DNA of 64,000 bases from Halictus rubicundus (lineage: Eukaryota; Arthropoda; Insecta; Hymenoptera; Halictidae), in assembly GCF_050948215.1 (NCBI RefSeq), contig NW_027488588.1:868001-932000 (forward strand). Direction: 5' to 3'. Each line of letters opens with the position of its first letter. The stretch's first letter is position 1. The translations under genes were made by a program, and so were the position numbers. Below the pieces are notes generated by a model. It searched no databases. It was not told the DNA's origin and was given only the letters and a program-made list of their open reading frames with translations. Below are positions 45,789 to 57,986 of this stretch, piece by piece.

Positions 45789-47464
45789 GAATTCATGGAA
45801 TCCCCGAGCGTAGTTCCAACAGAATGTTCCAATTTACCGGAACACAATCGCCGACTGTCGAATGGCGTCCAATTGCTCCAGAGATTCATCCGTCCGAGAT
45901 CAAATATCTCAGACCAGGGTTTCGCATGTTTGACAAATTGTTTCTCTCCAGTGCCCATTTAGCTGCGATATTATTCATCAACGAGCTTATCTCCTGCTTC
46001 GACAACCGAGCCACTTGTTTGGCTTCCGTGTAGGATGAAGGGTATGAAATCGCCTTCTGGACGGCCATTAATCTAAGAAATTCATTCGTTGATGTCCTGT
46101 TCTCGGAAAATTAGTTGGATCAACAATTGCGAAGCTTGTTGGGATCGTTTATCATTATGTAAATTAAAATATCTGCAAAACTAATAATTTTTCGACATGC
46201 TCAACACTTTTTTGAAATATACAAACACGGATAGATTCGTGTGGGTTGGTACGAAAATATCCTGTTGTACAATGGCGGGACACGATTTTTCCATTGCAGC
46301 AGCTTTGATGAAGTCGATGCTTTTTGCAGCTCATGGAGATTTATATACGATCGTTAAAGAGATAGTTGAGTCATTAAAAATAGTATAAGTAGACTGCGGG
46401 TTTGTATGCGTCCATAGAATTTATACATTTCAATTCGATGCAAAATTAAAATATGGTATCCGCTTCCAGCATTGAGTTTCAAGACTCTAAGGGATCAATT
46501 TTCGAGTATCCGGGATCAATTATCGAGATTGCACGTTGAAGTAGAGAGAAAAGTCATCGAGTAGCTCGGGCGATAGAATTCTAATGCGAAATAAACCAAA
46601 GACACACCAAAAAAGAGATCAAATTTATTTCCCTTTTAAATCATTTAAGCGTTTCTAGATTTTCTAAATGCTTCTATACTGTTTTGCGTTTGATCCATCC
46701 ATTTTTAATTAACAGTCTTGTTAATTATTGTTCGTTTAGCCTGGGATGAATAATTCTTCAAAATATAATTGTTAAATACGATGCTCTCATTCGGCTGATG
46801 CAAAGCTTTTAAATTCCGCGAATTTGAATGTGAAGATATTTAATCTCCCGATCAAGGAATTTCGACGGAACATAACGAATAAGAGTTTAATGTTTCCGTA
46901 GGAATCGGTGTCAGGCGTGGCCAATAATTGCATTGGTACGTTTTCAGCGACGCACAGTGTGTCGAGTATATGGGAATTCGGGAAAAAAGTCATAACTCTT
47001 AAATTATGAAATTTTCGAGTAAAGTATCTTAATACTTTTTGAAATAAAATGCAAAGGCGAATCGATTGGTATATAAAAAAATTTTTTTTTTAATTATTAA
47101 AAAAAAATTTCTTTTTTAATTGCGATAACTCTTATGTTTTAATAAATTCTTATGTTTTTTTTACTGCATAAAACGTAGTTTACAATTTTAACGAAAATTT
47201 AAAAAAAAAGTACAATACTGTATACATTACTTATTCAAATCTTCACAAGGAGGAATTAAAACTTAGGAATCCTTAAGAGAATTCCTTTATTTTACCTAGA
47301 AATAAATAAAATGAATAAATTAATTAATTAATAAATTAACATAGATAATATGTTATTAAATAATATGTGTACGTACTATACTACTTCAGCTTCACTATCA
47401 TCAGAACAAGTGTTTGAGTTGGAATCTGATAAGTAGGATGTTTCATTTAATAATAAATAGTCTC
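45785..47464. other. No gene recognised
   Basis: Short ORFs of 60-68 codons at 45886-46068 (minus), 46197-46388 (plus) and 46787-46993 (minus) have no recognisable motif. 47080-47120 is an A/T-run palindrome. Confidence 0.4.
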
Positions 47465-47867
47465 TTATATCTGCAAAATCCTTTTTTTCTTTTTTCGTAT
47501 GTTTTTTTTTTTATAATGGGCAATAATTGGATCCAACTCCAGTAGAAGACGATTTAATAGGTCTTTATTTGAATTTTCTCTTGATGTCTTGCGGGTATTA
47601 TGTTCCCGAAAATATTTTATATTTTTATGTTGAGCCTCTAGAGCTTCTTCGGATAATTTGCCAATAGGAACAATTGTATTTTTAATAATTTCAACTGCAT
47701 GGAAAAGTAATTTATGCGTAGTTACCGGCATCACATACCAATTATAATGTTTTAAATATAATTCTCTAGCTTCTTGAATTATTTCTTGGAATTTAATTAT
47801 ATTTATATTTTCTCCGCTTGAGCAAATGTGAGCAGATTTAAACCAATGCGAAATTAAAGTTTAATGT
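47465..47867 (-). pseudogene. C-terminal fragment of a widespread insect transposon-linked protein
   Basis: A 134-codon minus-strand frame from about 47867 to 47465. It contains WYVMPVTTHKLLFHAVEII, IVPIGKLSEEALEAQHKN and RENSNKDLLNRLLLELDPII, and ends in a basic KKKNIRKKKK tail. I recall closely similar C-termini in many uncharacterised aphid and ant proteins of transposon origin, but cannot name the superfamily. The upstream part is missing. Confidence 0.5.
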
Positions 47868-50800
47868 GCCACCAATTACTGTAAAAAATTCACGGGTGTA
47901 CTTTGATGTACTTTTTCTAAAACTCTAATCAAAGTTGATAAATGTTAAACATAAAAAATTAGGACAAACTGCGATAATTTAAAAAAACTTTTTGGGAGAT
48001 TGAAGGTCTAATAATGCTAAACACACCCTGTAAAAATCAAATTAAAAAACCAAATAGCTTGCGAGGGACGCATGTTTTAAAAAATGCGCGGAATTTGACA
48101 GTGAAGTTTCAGCCTCAATTTTAATAACAAATTGATTTATTCAGTTAAAATTTAAGGCAGTTTTAGAAACTACGTTTTGTTACGAACATTTTAGGATACA
48201 TAAATTTGCAGATCTTACACTTTGATTTTCGGACTTTTTTCCATTGGACGACACACTGTGCGACGCAAGGAAAGAGAAACATTGTTCCGGTGAGGAGAGG
48301 TGTTCTCACTTTTGTTAGTTCCACTGCCATAATTCTTCCAGCCACGAGGCTCAGGGACAAACAGTTTCTCTAGAAATAAAGCATCGCCCATAGAAAGGGC
48401 AATTTTTTTTGCGCAACATAAGTCTTTTGCACAAAATGTGTGTCGCGGTGGGCACCACCCACGTGTTCTCAGCAAATACCACTCTTTTCTTCAGTTGAAA
48501 CAGAAGCATACTCTTTCAGGCCGAACCCAGGCCGAGGGAGGAGAATTTAGAGGGAGAATTGCTTACAGTTTTTGAATTCATCCAGATTTAATCAGATGAT
48601 TTAATCACAGATTTAATCTGTGACCAATTGATACGATTATAGAAAACATGACGACGGAGAGAGAAATAATTAACGCGTTTGCTACTAGTGTTTGCTACTA
48701 GCGGTTGTTTTGGCAACAAGCTTCATCATATGATATTCTTCAAAACGTCCTCTTTTAAAATGTGGTGTCATATACGATCGGTAAAATATCGATGGAAATA
48801 TTAATAATTACAGTATAACCTCGCCTGTTGCAACCTCATTTATTGCATGAACTCCTCGTTCGTTCCACGTTCAGTGTCCCTAGATGAGGAGGGAGAGCAC
48901 GAATTGAGGGGACAAAGTTACCCTCTGTTTGCAGAAGACTTGTAGAAGAGGAAATTCAAAAGAGCCAAGAACATGTGGGGAAGAGTTCCGTGAGAAGAGT
49001 GAAGGAGAGAAATGCGGACAGTGGGGCCTCATTCTCTCTCATACCACGGGCTAGGAGCGTGGAAGTAGAGGGGCGGTCTATTGACCATCCCTAGTGAGGT
49101 TAGGTTTTTAGTGGGTATGGGTACGCCGAACGTCTGCGACCTGAGCCCCACACTACCCCATTCTGGGGTGTGCGTACGGCATTTTCCCCCTCACCCTTAA
49201 AAAAAAAAAGAAGAGGAAATTCGAGCGGCGACAAGTATTGATCTGGCGACTATGTCCGTTGCCAGGGACGCTGTTACGAGTTGCTGGATCTTGTTGCGCA
49301 CCCTCGATTTTGCACACATTTTCGTATTAATACAGTGGTGAGACAACACACCGATAGAAATAATTAACGCGTTCGCTACCAGCGTTTGTTTCGGCAATAT
49401 TTCTTTAAGGTGTAACATTTTATCAAACGCAACACATCCTCTTACGAAATGTGAACAATATATGATTACAAAAACGCGAAGAGTTTCTCTCTGAATCGTT
49501 CTATGCTTCATATGTAATATTGAATGTCTACGTGGGGAAAATTAATTTGATTTTTCTTGCACGAATGAAATCGCGATTGCCATACACGCGCGACAATTTC
49601 AACGACCGACTCTGTGAATTCATTTGAGGAAAATCAAATAAGAAAAACGAAATGCAGATAAAACAAGATTGTTTGCAGCGTTCGTAACGCGATCGTTATT
49701 ACACAGTTCCGATGAAATAGTATTTTGAAGGAGAGTGAGAATCGAACGAGTGAATCGTTTTATTGTTCAAATAAAATACTCTGACTTTTCGCAAACGAGG
49801 ACTTATCGAAATAACAAAAAAGTCACTAAAATCAAACGCGTAATTCTCCAAGTATGCAAACGATTTGGAATAAATTGAACCATTTACTGAAATAATATTT
49901 TCCTCTGTCTTTAGAGCAGAGCCTGTTACGAGGATGCTACCTGATAATTGCGTTTCTACCCCCTATTCGATGATAGTGTTATACCAGTATTACAGCGTCG
50001 TGTAATGTCCACAACTGTAATAAGACAATTTTTTAATAATTGGACCAAACGACTTTAATCTTTTCGAGATATTAGAAAAATTAGTGTCACAAACCAACAG
50101 AATTTTTTTCAAAAAATTGCAATTGGTCACAATCGTAGAGAAAAATTTGAGGGTTACTTTTTATTACCGTTTTTTATTCGGGCCTGTCTTGAATATTTAA
50201 AAACTGCATTTGTTAAATATTTGTCCTGAAGACGGAATTTTTCATTTCTCGCTAGAACATTTCTACAAAGAAAATATCTGGGTTGTATGTCTTGTTACTT
50301 GATCGTTTCGAGGTACTTCGATGTTTTATTTCGATCAACGCCATGTAGGTCATCTATGGGAACAGATGCCTGCCCCTGGCAAAACGCTTTTCCCACCAAC
50401 GTGGTCGGCTAAGCTGAGTCGTACGAGGGAAAAGACGAAGGGGCACCGCAGCCCGGTAAAGATGCGAGCTGCGCGAAAGAGATTTGGTAGGGGAAGCAAG
50501 CGGCTCCTACCGTGCCATTCCATGTTTTCACAGCACATTCTTGTGCAGCGTAATTGTTTTATTCTGCATCATTATTCAAGTACATCAATGTTACTGATAC
50601 GCATACTGAAAATTTCATCGAAATCAGTTGACGAAGAAAAAAACAGCGTTTTCTACTAAGGATCTCCATAAGAACGATTGAATTTTGTCAGTACTTGTAG
50701 ATTGTATTTATTCTGTTTTTTTTTTTATTCTATAATTATTACAGAATATTTTTTGTTTAAGAATCATTATTTTATAAATATCGCAATAATTTCCAAAGTA

Positions 50801-52559
50801 ATTTTAAATTCTGATATTTTGTTAGATTGTCACCTAGTAATCACTTTCATATTTCCTATATGTGTAAACTCCACACAATCCAATTTTGCAAAAACTTTAA
50901 CAGCTTCTATCTCAATAACTATTTGTTTGCGACATATTGTTCCTTTCAAGCTTTTTCTCTTCTCGATCAGCAGAAGGTGTCAATGTAAAAAAGAAACTGT
51001 AACAACAAGTTTCTTCGTTATAAACAATTTTACGGCAAGTTTCTCTTATAAACGTCCACCGATCCAGAGATGTAGATTCATCCCTAGGACGGATGACCGT
51101 TACTATTTATACACCCTGTACATAATCTGCTTCATACAAAGGTAATAGGGGTATCGTATAGGGGTAACAATAAAGGGAACGAGACAGGGGATTCACAGCT
51201 GCATCAGAAAGGGGATTCGCATAGTTACAAGACATTTTAAATTCGGGGGCCGGCAGGCATTTGGCCTTGACTGTCACGCTGTGTTACGCTGTGCCTTTTT
51301 TTCTAAACATTTTACGTCTTCAATAAGTAAGTAATCAATTAAAAATGCATACCACCGTGTTTGTACATGTCTTTGCTACGTCTGTATAGAGCCTTTTTTT
51401 CGATACGAACACTAAATCTCTCGAAATTAAGAGAATCTCTTAGCGGCAGCCATCTTGTGACGTCATACTTGCTTCAGAATTCGAATTTTCTGCCGAATAT
51501 TACAAATTACTCCACGATGAGGTAGAAATTCGCAATTTGGACTCTATACAGACGTAGATTGGACTTTTAGGAAACACAATTGACCACTTCTAAACTGCTC
51601 ATTGCAATATTGAAGCGGCAGTTTGTCTAGATTTTGACCCTTGCATACGTATATGGATTTCAAACCATGCCGGCCCCCTTAAGGGTGCGTGGCCGTTTGA
51701 GATCTCCAATGCTATCGGAGAGTGCTATTCCTATCTTGCAAAATAAAACACTGACGAATTTTTCTCTCGAGAGTAAATCGCGACAGTTTTACTCTCAGAG
51801 ACACGACTTATGTTTTTTTAATGTAATTTTTCAGCATCGTGCGATACCGAAATTCGTTTTACAAGGAAAGTTTTCCTTGTGATTAAAAAAATTTGAATCA
51901 GTGATATTTTTTAATTTCAAAATTTACGTCCACAATCAGAGACCTCAAAACGTTATATTTCAAATTTTTGCGGAAATCAAATAATTTTTGCAAATACACG
52001 ACCGCCATTTTTTTTAATTTTGAGTGCGGATCTGTAACCGGCGATCCCGAAAACCTTAGAATACTAATTTTTTAACAGAACGAACAATTTCGTAACGTAC
52101 ACGTTCGCCATATTGGATCTGCCATTTTGTTTTTTTAAATTTTGCGTTCAATTTCGTAATCAGCGACTTCGAGCTGATCGACTTTCGAATCAAAACATTA
52201 AAACACAAATATTCAATTAAATCTGGGTCCATGACGGTCTTCCTGGAAATTGCAATCCGCCTAGGTAAGGGGCCACTTCTGTAAGGTCCTGGTCTGCGCA
52301 GGGACATGATCGTATGCAGGAAAAAGAAGGAGATATTGGTGGAAGATTCGCTTCCTTGTTGGTCTAGTGATGGGATATTGATCGGATTTGTTGGCGCAGG
52401 CGCGACGATTGTAGCATGATTAAAGTACAATTTTGGCTAAAATGGGGTACTTTAGTCATCCCGTATAATTTCGCAAAATGATTTGATTATGAAAAATGAA
52501 TGTATAACATGTGTATGCCAATCAAATGGTAATAATAATTTATCAAAAATATGTAACAC
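47868..52559. other. Long stretch without recognised genes
   Basis: AT-rich with G+C-richer islands near 48270, 49050 and 50400. Notable contents: a short inverted motif around 49120-49180 (GTACGCCG...CGTACGGC), the repeat 50700-50810 shared with 29340-29440, and a small inverted-repeat unit at 51373-51559. ORFs up to 155 codons (50678-51145) look like low-complexity AT-rich noise. Confidence 0.4.
51373..51559. repeat. Small MITE-like unit with 18-bp inverted ends
   Basis: CTACGTCTGTATAGAG near 51376 recurs inverted as CTCTATACAGACGTAG near 51541. Between them lies GCCATCTTGTGACGTCA. Confidence 0.4.
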
Positions 52560-52788
52560 GCTTGTTTCGTCGTCTCGTCCTGGACACTTCCGGTTTTTCC
52601 TGCCAATAATAGTACCCCACTACTGTCGTCACAATATAGATACATTACTGCGCCGGACGCGCATGCGCAAAAACCCCGACGAAAATCCCCCCACTGAAGT
52701 AGTCAGGTCATCCGGCTGACGGAGCTTGCGAGTTAGTCTTGCCTAAGCCGTCGAACCGTCGAACCAGATCTACGCGATGAAGGTATGT
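52560..52788 (+). promoter_or_regulatory. Candidate housekeeping promoter with minimal first coding exon
   Basis: A G+C-richer island holds an ETS-type CACTTCCGG (52585-52593) and an exact NRF-1/ewg palindrome GCGCATGCGC (52659-52668). There is no TATA box. ATG AAG at 52777-52782 is followed immediately by a consensus splice donor GTATGT. Translation-machinery and mitochondrial genes often start this way. No downstream exon could be joined with confidence. Confidence 0.35.
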
Positions 52789-53780
52789 AACTTTTTAAGT
52801 TTTATATAAAAATGTTGTTTAACCCTTTGCACTCGAAGCTATTTCAATTCCAAAATGAAACATTTCTTCCGACCTAGAATATTGCCCTCCTATATATTTT
52901 TTTTCATGTTATATATACGAAAATAGTGCAACTTACTCGTACAATACCGAATGTTTAGTAATTTATTAAATACAAACAAATTTGATAATGTAAAAAATAT
53001 TTTGAATAATGATACAACAATTTTTAGTGGTGCATTACAGTCATCATTCGAGTGCTAAGGGTTAATAAGACTTTTGGACACCCCCACCCCGAACCGCTCT
53101 TTTCGAAATATGACATAGATTATTCTAGTCCTTTTTTACATGCTGCACACCAAATGTTGTCGTTTTTGGCGCAAATGTCATCTTATTTATTTAATATATC
53201 TTATTTACCCGGTTACCCGAGTGCCCAGGAGATGCCCCCGCGCCGCACCGATTTTGATAAAATTTAAATATACTGTAAAACTCAATATTCTGAACTTTCT
53301 CCTATACATATAACCGCTGTTCAGCATTAATTTATGAAATATTCGCGAAAAACTGGAGCTACTACTACATTGAATTTTGCCTGTATGTGTACGTCCGAGG
53401 GGTGCGTATGTGTCAGCATGGTACGATCGCGCGACTATTTCTACAGATATATCACGGTGTTTGTGCCCTTCGGCGGCCGTTGTCACAACCAAGTGCGTCG
53501 CGGCGATCGATTTCTTCGGTTGTTTTCCCCTAAAAGTCGCGTCGCGGACTTCGCGTTTTTTTGTTTCGACCTACCTCGTTTTTAACTTTCCGGCACGTAG
53601 TCACCTCAGAGCAGCCATTTGCAATGGTCGCGCTAGTAACGAACGCCATTTCGCGACGTGCCGGGTGTAAGTACGTATTATCGGGTTTGGTTTGGACTAC
53701 ATTTGGATTAGTTTTCGAGGTAGGTTTGAGTTAGTCTTGAGTTAGATTCAAAATTTACTGTGCAAAATTCAATGTTAGTC
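52789..53780. other. No gene recognised
   Basis: Could be the intron after the candidate first exon. A second G+C-rich patch (53570-53680) carries CGGCACGT...ACGTGCCGG and a donor-like GTAAGT at 53669. Confidence 0.35.
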
Positions 53781-54065
53781 TATATCACCATATAAAATAT
53801 ATTTCTTTTGCAAAAAAATTTATATTAGGATGAAAATTGACATGAATTGTCTCTTTATTTTCCGAGATATTCGAAAAAAACTGTCTATTTTGATGAAAAA
53901 TTCTGCCTATTTTGAATGACCGAATTTGATCTTTAGGGCGGGGGAGGGTTCTTTGGTTAAAATCCACAAGGAGATTTTTATTATCCACCCTATGAAATTA
54001 TCGAGTCGAAGGGGTCAATGTTCTTAAACTTTGCAATCAAATTCACAGAAGTAATTTATTCATGA
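53781..54065. repeat. Dispersed repeat F, copy 2
   Basis: Matches 700-910, including the ATGAAATTATCGAGTCGAAG block and the end at ATTTATTCATGAT. Confidence 0.6.
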
Positions 54066-54549
54066 TATACTATTGTATATGTATCCATTGAGTTCATAAA
54101 CGTTAAATGAAGTCTTCACAAGTGCAAGTATTTCAGGTACAGACGATTTCTAATTGCACCGCAAACGATCCCTTCATTTATTCTGAAGTTGTCCCTACAA
54201 TTTATTTTCCTTACCGCGTGTAGTAGCTTGAAAACTTTACCTTCTGCCGTTGAATACATGTTATTATTTATTTTCAGTGTTTTAAGTGTGAGGCCGGCCA
54301 TTGGATGCAATGTGGGTTCGCTGTTCACCTCACTGACTGGTTCCTCGGTCACCCCAGGGCCTCGTGTTTTGTTTTCAACAGTTAAGAAGAAATTTTACAG
54401 GTATTTTCTCATTATTTCTTTATCAATGTTTTAATTTGAATAGATCTTGTTTTCTTGAATTTGGAATTTATAGGATAGGGGTCTTAGGGATTGCTATTCC
54501 CTTATAACTTCTGCGAAATATATTCTTTACGTTCCTTGAGTTTTAGTGC

Positions 54550-54738
54550 CTTATATATATATATTAATATATACATTAATAACCAAATTACGAGAAGTGC
54601 CCGAAAACAGGCCATTTGTCCGCACTGTGCTGCGGTCTCTTTATTTTCCGAGATATTCGAAAAAAACTGTCTATTTTGATGAAAAATTCTGCCTATTTTG
54701 AATGACCGAATTTGTTCTTTAGGGCGTGGGAGGGTTCT
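54550..54738. repeat. Dispersed repeat F, copy 3
   Basis: Matches 615-800 from the TATATTAATATATACAT start onward; ends abruptly at 54738. Confidence 0.6.
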
Positions 54739-54845
54739 TAAACAGAGAAACCCAAAGATCATACCGGTAGGAGACGACCTCACACACACACAAACGCAAA
54801 CTTTGTCCTGTTCAAACTGCGTTGAAACTTCTGCCCCTATAATGG

Positions 54846-55463
54846 TGTTACGTCCCGAGTGGGACGTATTATGATTTTTAGGGGATAGGACGCAGTTTCG
54901 AACCTACCTGCATACACTGGCTACGGTTCGGGAAATGGAGGATCGTTTAAATAAATTTGTACCCTTATTTCGAAACTAACAAAATTATTGATTTATTCAA
55001 AGTGAGGTTCTGAATCAGAGATTGCAAATTTGATTTTACACATAGGGATTATATAGCGCGTATGCTAGAGTGCTTACTAGTACTTCGTTTATGACAATAA
55101 TAACAATAATATTAGTATTACCGAGTCTGTGGGAGTCGCTTCGAATTTGTTCGCAAAAATAGTAGTCGCTAGGAGTCGCTTCGTATTCACTCGCCAAGTA
55201 CAGGAGTCGTTGGGCACTGCAAGCACTTCGCGGAACTTTAAACTAAAAACCGAACTGGACTGCTATTGTTTATATCTGGGAGAACTGAATGAACTTTGAC
55301 AAAACGTAACTCACTGGATGAAACTTTTATGACGGAATGAACTGAGTTTGAGGAGTTGGTTCCCCCTTTTTATAAGATGGACAGTCCTTTGTTTTTCAAA
55401 GATGCTGGCTCAGGAGTCTCTACCTTGCATCTTTTTACCTTCTTGATGTCTTCTGGCTAGTGT
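54846..55463 (-). mobile_element. Truncated LTR of family A
   Basis: Starts TGTTACGTCC like 1265 and follows it to the block before GATGTCTTC, then is cut by the BEL LTR at 55464. Confidence 0.65.
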
Positions 55464-56069
55464 GTCGACACTCCTACTGAGGCGTCCGAAAGTGTCGTCA
55501 GTCCGCCTGTTGGACTTCGCGGGGTCGTAAATCCCGTTTCTCTTGCTCGCGGACGATATTCGGGCCTTGACGGAGTTACGGGGTAGTTACGTCTAGTTGA
55601 AATGAAACTCGACGTTTTGGAACAACACTTCAATATATTTTAACTTAACATTTACAAGTCAGTTGGCGAGGTATGACGCGTACAACGAGTTTTCTAGACG
55701 CGATCGATTTGTGTTTTCTTCGAGGTATCTTAGCTTTCTGCGGTTCGGTGTCGTGTCGTCTATAAAGTCAACTCGGGCTCTTCTTCTATTGGTTAATGGG
55801 TGGTGCATTTGGTCGTCGGAGTGGGGATGCGATTTGGTGGAATTGTGTTTAGATGATCTGAATGGATTAGGTGTGAGAGATATGGGAAAGATGGTCTGGA
55901 AAATTAAATGTTTGTGTATTGCCCCTTCAATGGGCTCGTTCACGGAGGTCTCCAAGTGGTGTCCGATGACACTCCAAATCTTGGGACCGTCGCTTCGCCT
56001 AAAGTGTTTTGGCTATCGCAACCGACCGTGTTTATTATAACTCACGTTCGGTCTGTGTGGGACCGAACA
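55464..56069 (-). mobile_element. 3' LTR of BEL/Pao element
   Basis: 606 bp. On the minus strand it begins TGTTCGGTCCCACAC, directly after a purine-rich AAGGCGGGCGGCA tract (56070-56085), and ends GTGTCGACA. Its partner LTR is not in the window. Confidence 0.65.
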
Positions 56070-56391
56070 TGCCGCCCGCCTTGAACTATTTAGTTCAATA
56101 ATATATACAATGTGATTTTACGATTTGCTACGATATGTGTTATGATTTGTTACGACAAGATTCAAAATAAGACTATACGATAGATACATTTCGTTATAAC
56201 TAGATTAAACTAAAGTTATACAAATGTAAACGAATAAGTAAGATACGAATAATGTAAAGTGTTTATGAGAACAAACAAAACCAAAAAAGGAGACACGCGA
56301 ATATTGTTTATGTTCTTAACCTATGGGTTAGCTTCGTATTAATCTACGCTTTGTTAGTGATTATTCGAATATAAAGAAACGTCTTATTACA

Positions 56392-57646
56392 TTAGATCTT
56401 ACATTGATCGTATAACGGAAGTGGAGCTACGCGTTTTACACAACGTTTGTACTCTCCGTGAATCGTTTTTACGGTGACTACGCGAATGACACCGTCCTGA
56501 CCAGGATGCACTGCAGTAATACGTCCGAGTGGCCACTGCAATGGGGGGGCATCGTCTTCTCTTATGATTACCAGCACGCCCACGGCAATACTCGTTGCTC
56601 TTTGTTTAAACCACTTTTTCCTTGCGATTTGCTCCTGCAAATAGTCTTTGGCCCACCGCTTCCAAAAATGTTCCCGCATTAGTTGTATATGCTGCCAAGA
56701 CGATAGTCTGCCGACTGGTGTTTCAGTGAAGTCGTAGTCTGGCACACTTGTTAAAGGTTCACCGACAATGAAGTGGCCAGGAGTCAATGCTTGTAGGTCG
56801 TTGGGATCGGTGGACAATGGAGTGATGGGACGGGAATTCAGAATGGCTTCTATTTGGTTTATGAATGTTAGTAACCCCTCGTACGAAAGCAACGTATTAC
56901 CAATCGTCCTTACCAAATGATGTTTTGTTCGGCGAACTGCTGCATCCCACAAACCGCCAAAATGCGGAGATCGTGGTGGAATAAAGTGCCAATTTATGCC
57001 TTCGTTGGCCAACGTGGTCGAGATTGTGTCGTTTGTCGTTTTAGATTTGAAAAATGCGTATATTTCTTTGAGTTCCCGGCTCGCGCCTGCGAAGTTTGTT
57101 GCGTTATCCGAATAAATATCGGAACTGATACCTCGCCGTGCAAAGAATCGCCGTAACGTTGCTAAAAATGCGTTTGTGGTCAAATCACCGACGATTTCAA
57201 TGTGTATTGCTTTGGTACAAAAACATACAAAAATGGCTAAATATATCGTAACTCTATTCCGATTTCGCTGTGTTTTTTCTTTTATGAAAATTGGGCCGCA
57301 GAAATCAACACCGGATATCTTGAACGGTCTTGTAAACGTGACTCTGTCGTTGGGCAAGTCTCCCATCTTGTACTCGACAACCGGGGGTTTTGCCTTAAAA
57401 CAAGTAACGCATCCGTGAATTATTTTTCGGATTATACCCTTTCCGTTCGGAATCCAGAATTTATGTCGTAGAGCATTAAGTGTGCTTTGAATTCCAGCAT
57501 GAAAGTTCTTTATGTGATAGTCTGTGATAATTAGCCTTGTAACGGAATGCCCTTTGGGCAGTAACATTGGATGTCGAGCGTTATAGGGCAATTCTGATCT
57601 GGATAATCGCCCACCGACCCTCAATATGCCATCGCTATCTATGAAT
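56392..57646 (-). pseudogene. BEL/Pao Pol: integrase and C-terminal domain (downstream part)
   Basis: Continues the reading of 62536-62830 across the gypsy 2 insertion. It starts with GILRVGGRLSRSELPYN (the BEL signature), then an HHCC finger ending CVTCFK, integrase with ISGVDFCGPI and YSDNATNFAGA, and a DUF5641-like tail with LTPGHFIVGEPL and WQHIQLMREHFWKRW. At the third catalytic position it reads GGLWDAAVRR, where BEL elements normally have Glu (WEAA), so integrase may be dead. The frame is otherwise open to the stop at 56392. Confidence 0.85.
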
Positions 57647-57900
57647 TGTAAGGAATTTAAACAGACGGAAAGCATTAAATCATTTATTAACAACACGTCT
57701 TTCTCCGGTGTCCGACCTGACGAGACTGCTCGTCCTTTTATCGTCTCGTTCGTTTTTCGTTTTTCGACGTTCGTTTTATCAATAATATGAACATATGAGT
57801 ATTTGCATGAACAATATATACAGTGACGGATTAAATCTTAGCTTACAACTCGGCCGTCCTGACGACAAATCGTCCCGATTTACCATCTTGAAATCAATCG
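57647..57900 (-). repeat. 3' LTR of gypsy 2
   Basis: Matches the 5' LTR up to 57884. The inner edge is altered, so the boundary is approximate. Confidence 0.7.
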
Positions 57901-57986
57901 CTAATCACGGCGCAAAGTAGAACAAATTTGAACATAAACATAACACGCAAAAGTAACAATGAAACGTTATACATCTAAATCTACAC

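Noticed and set aside
45515..46033. 172-codon ORF through the CT microsatellite
   Set aside because: Much of its length is an LS-repeat produced by (CT)n; flanks carry no motif.
50678..51145. 155-codon ORF
   Set aside because: Phe/Ile/Ser-rich translation of AT-rich DNA with part shared with the dispersed repeat at 29340-29440.
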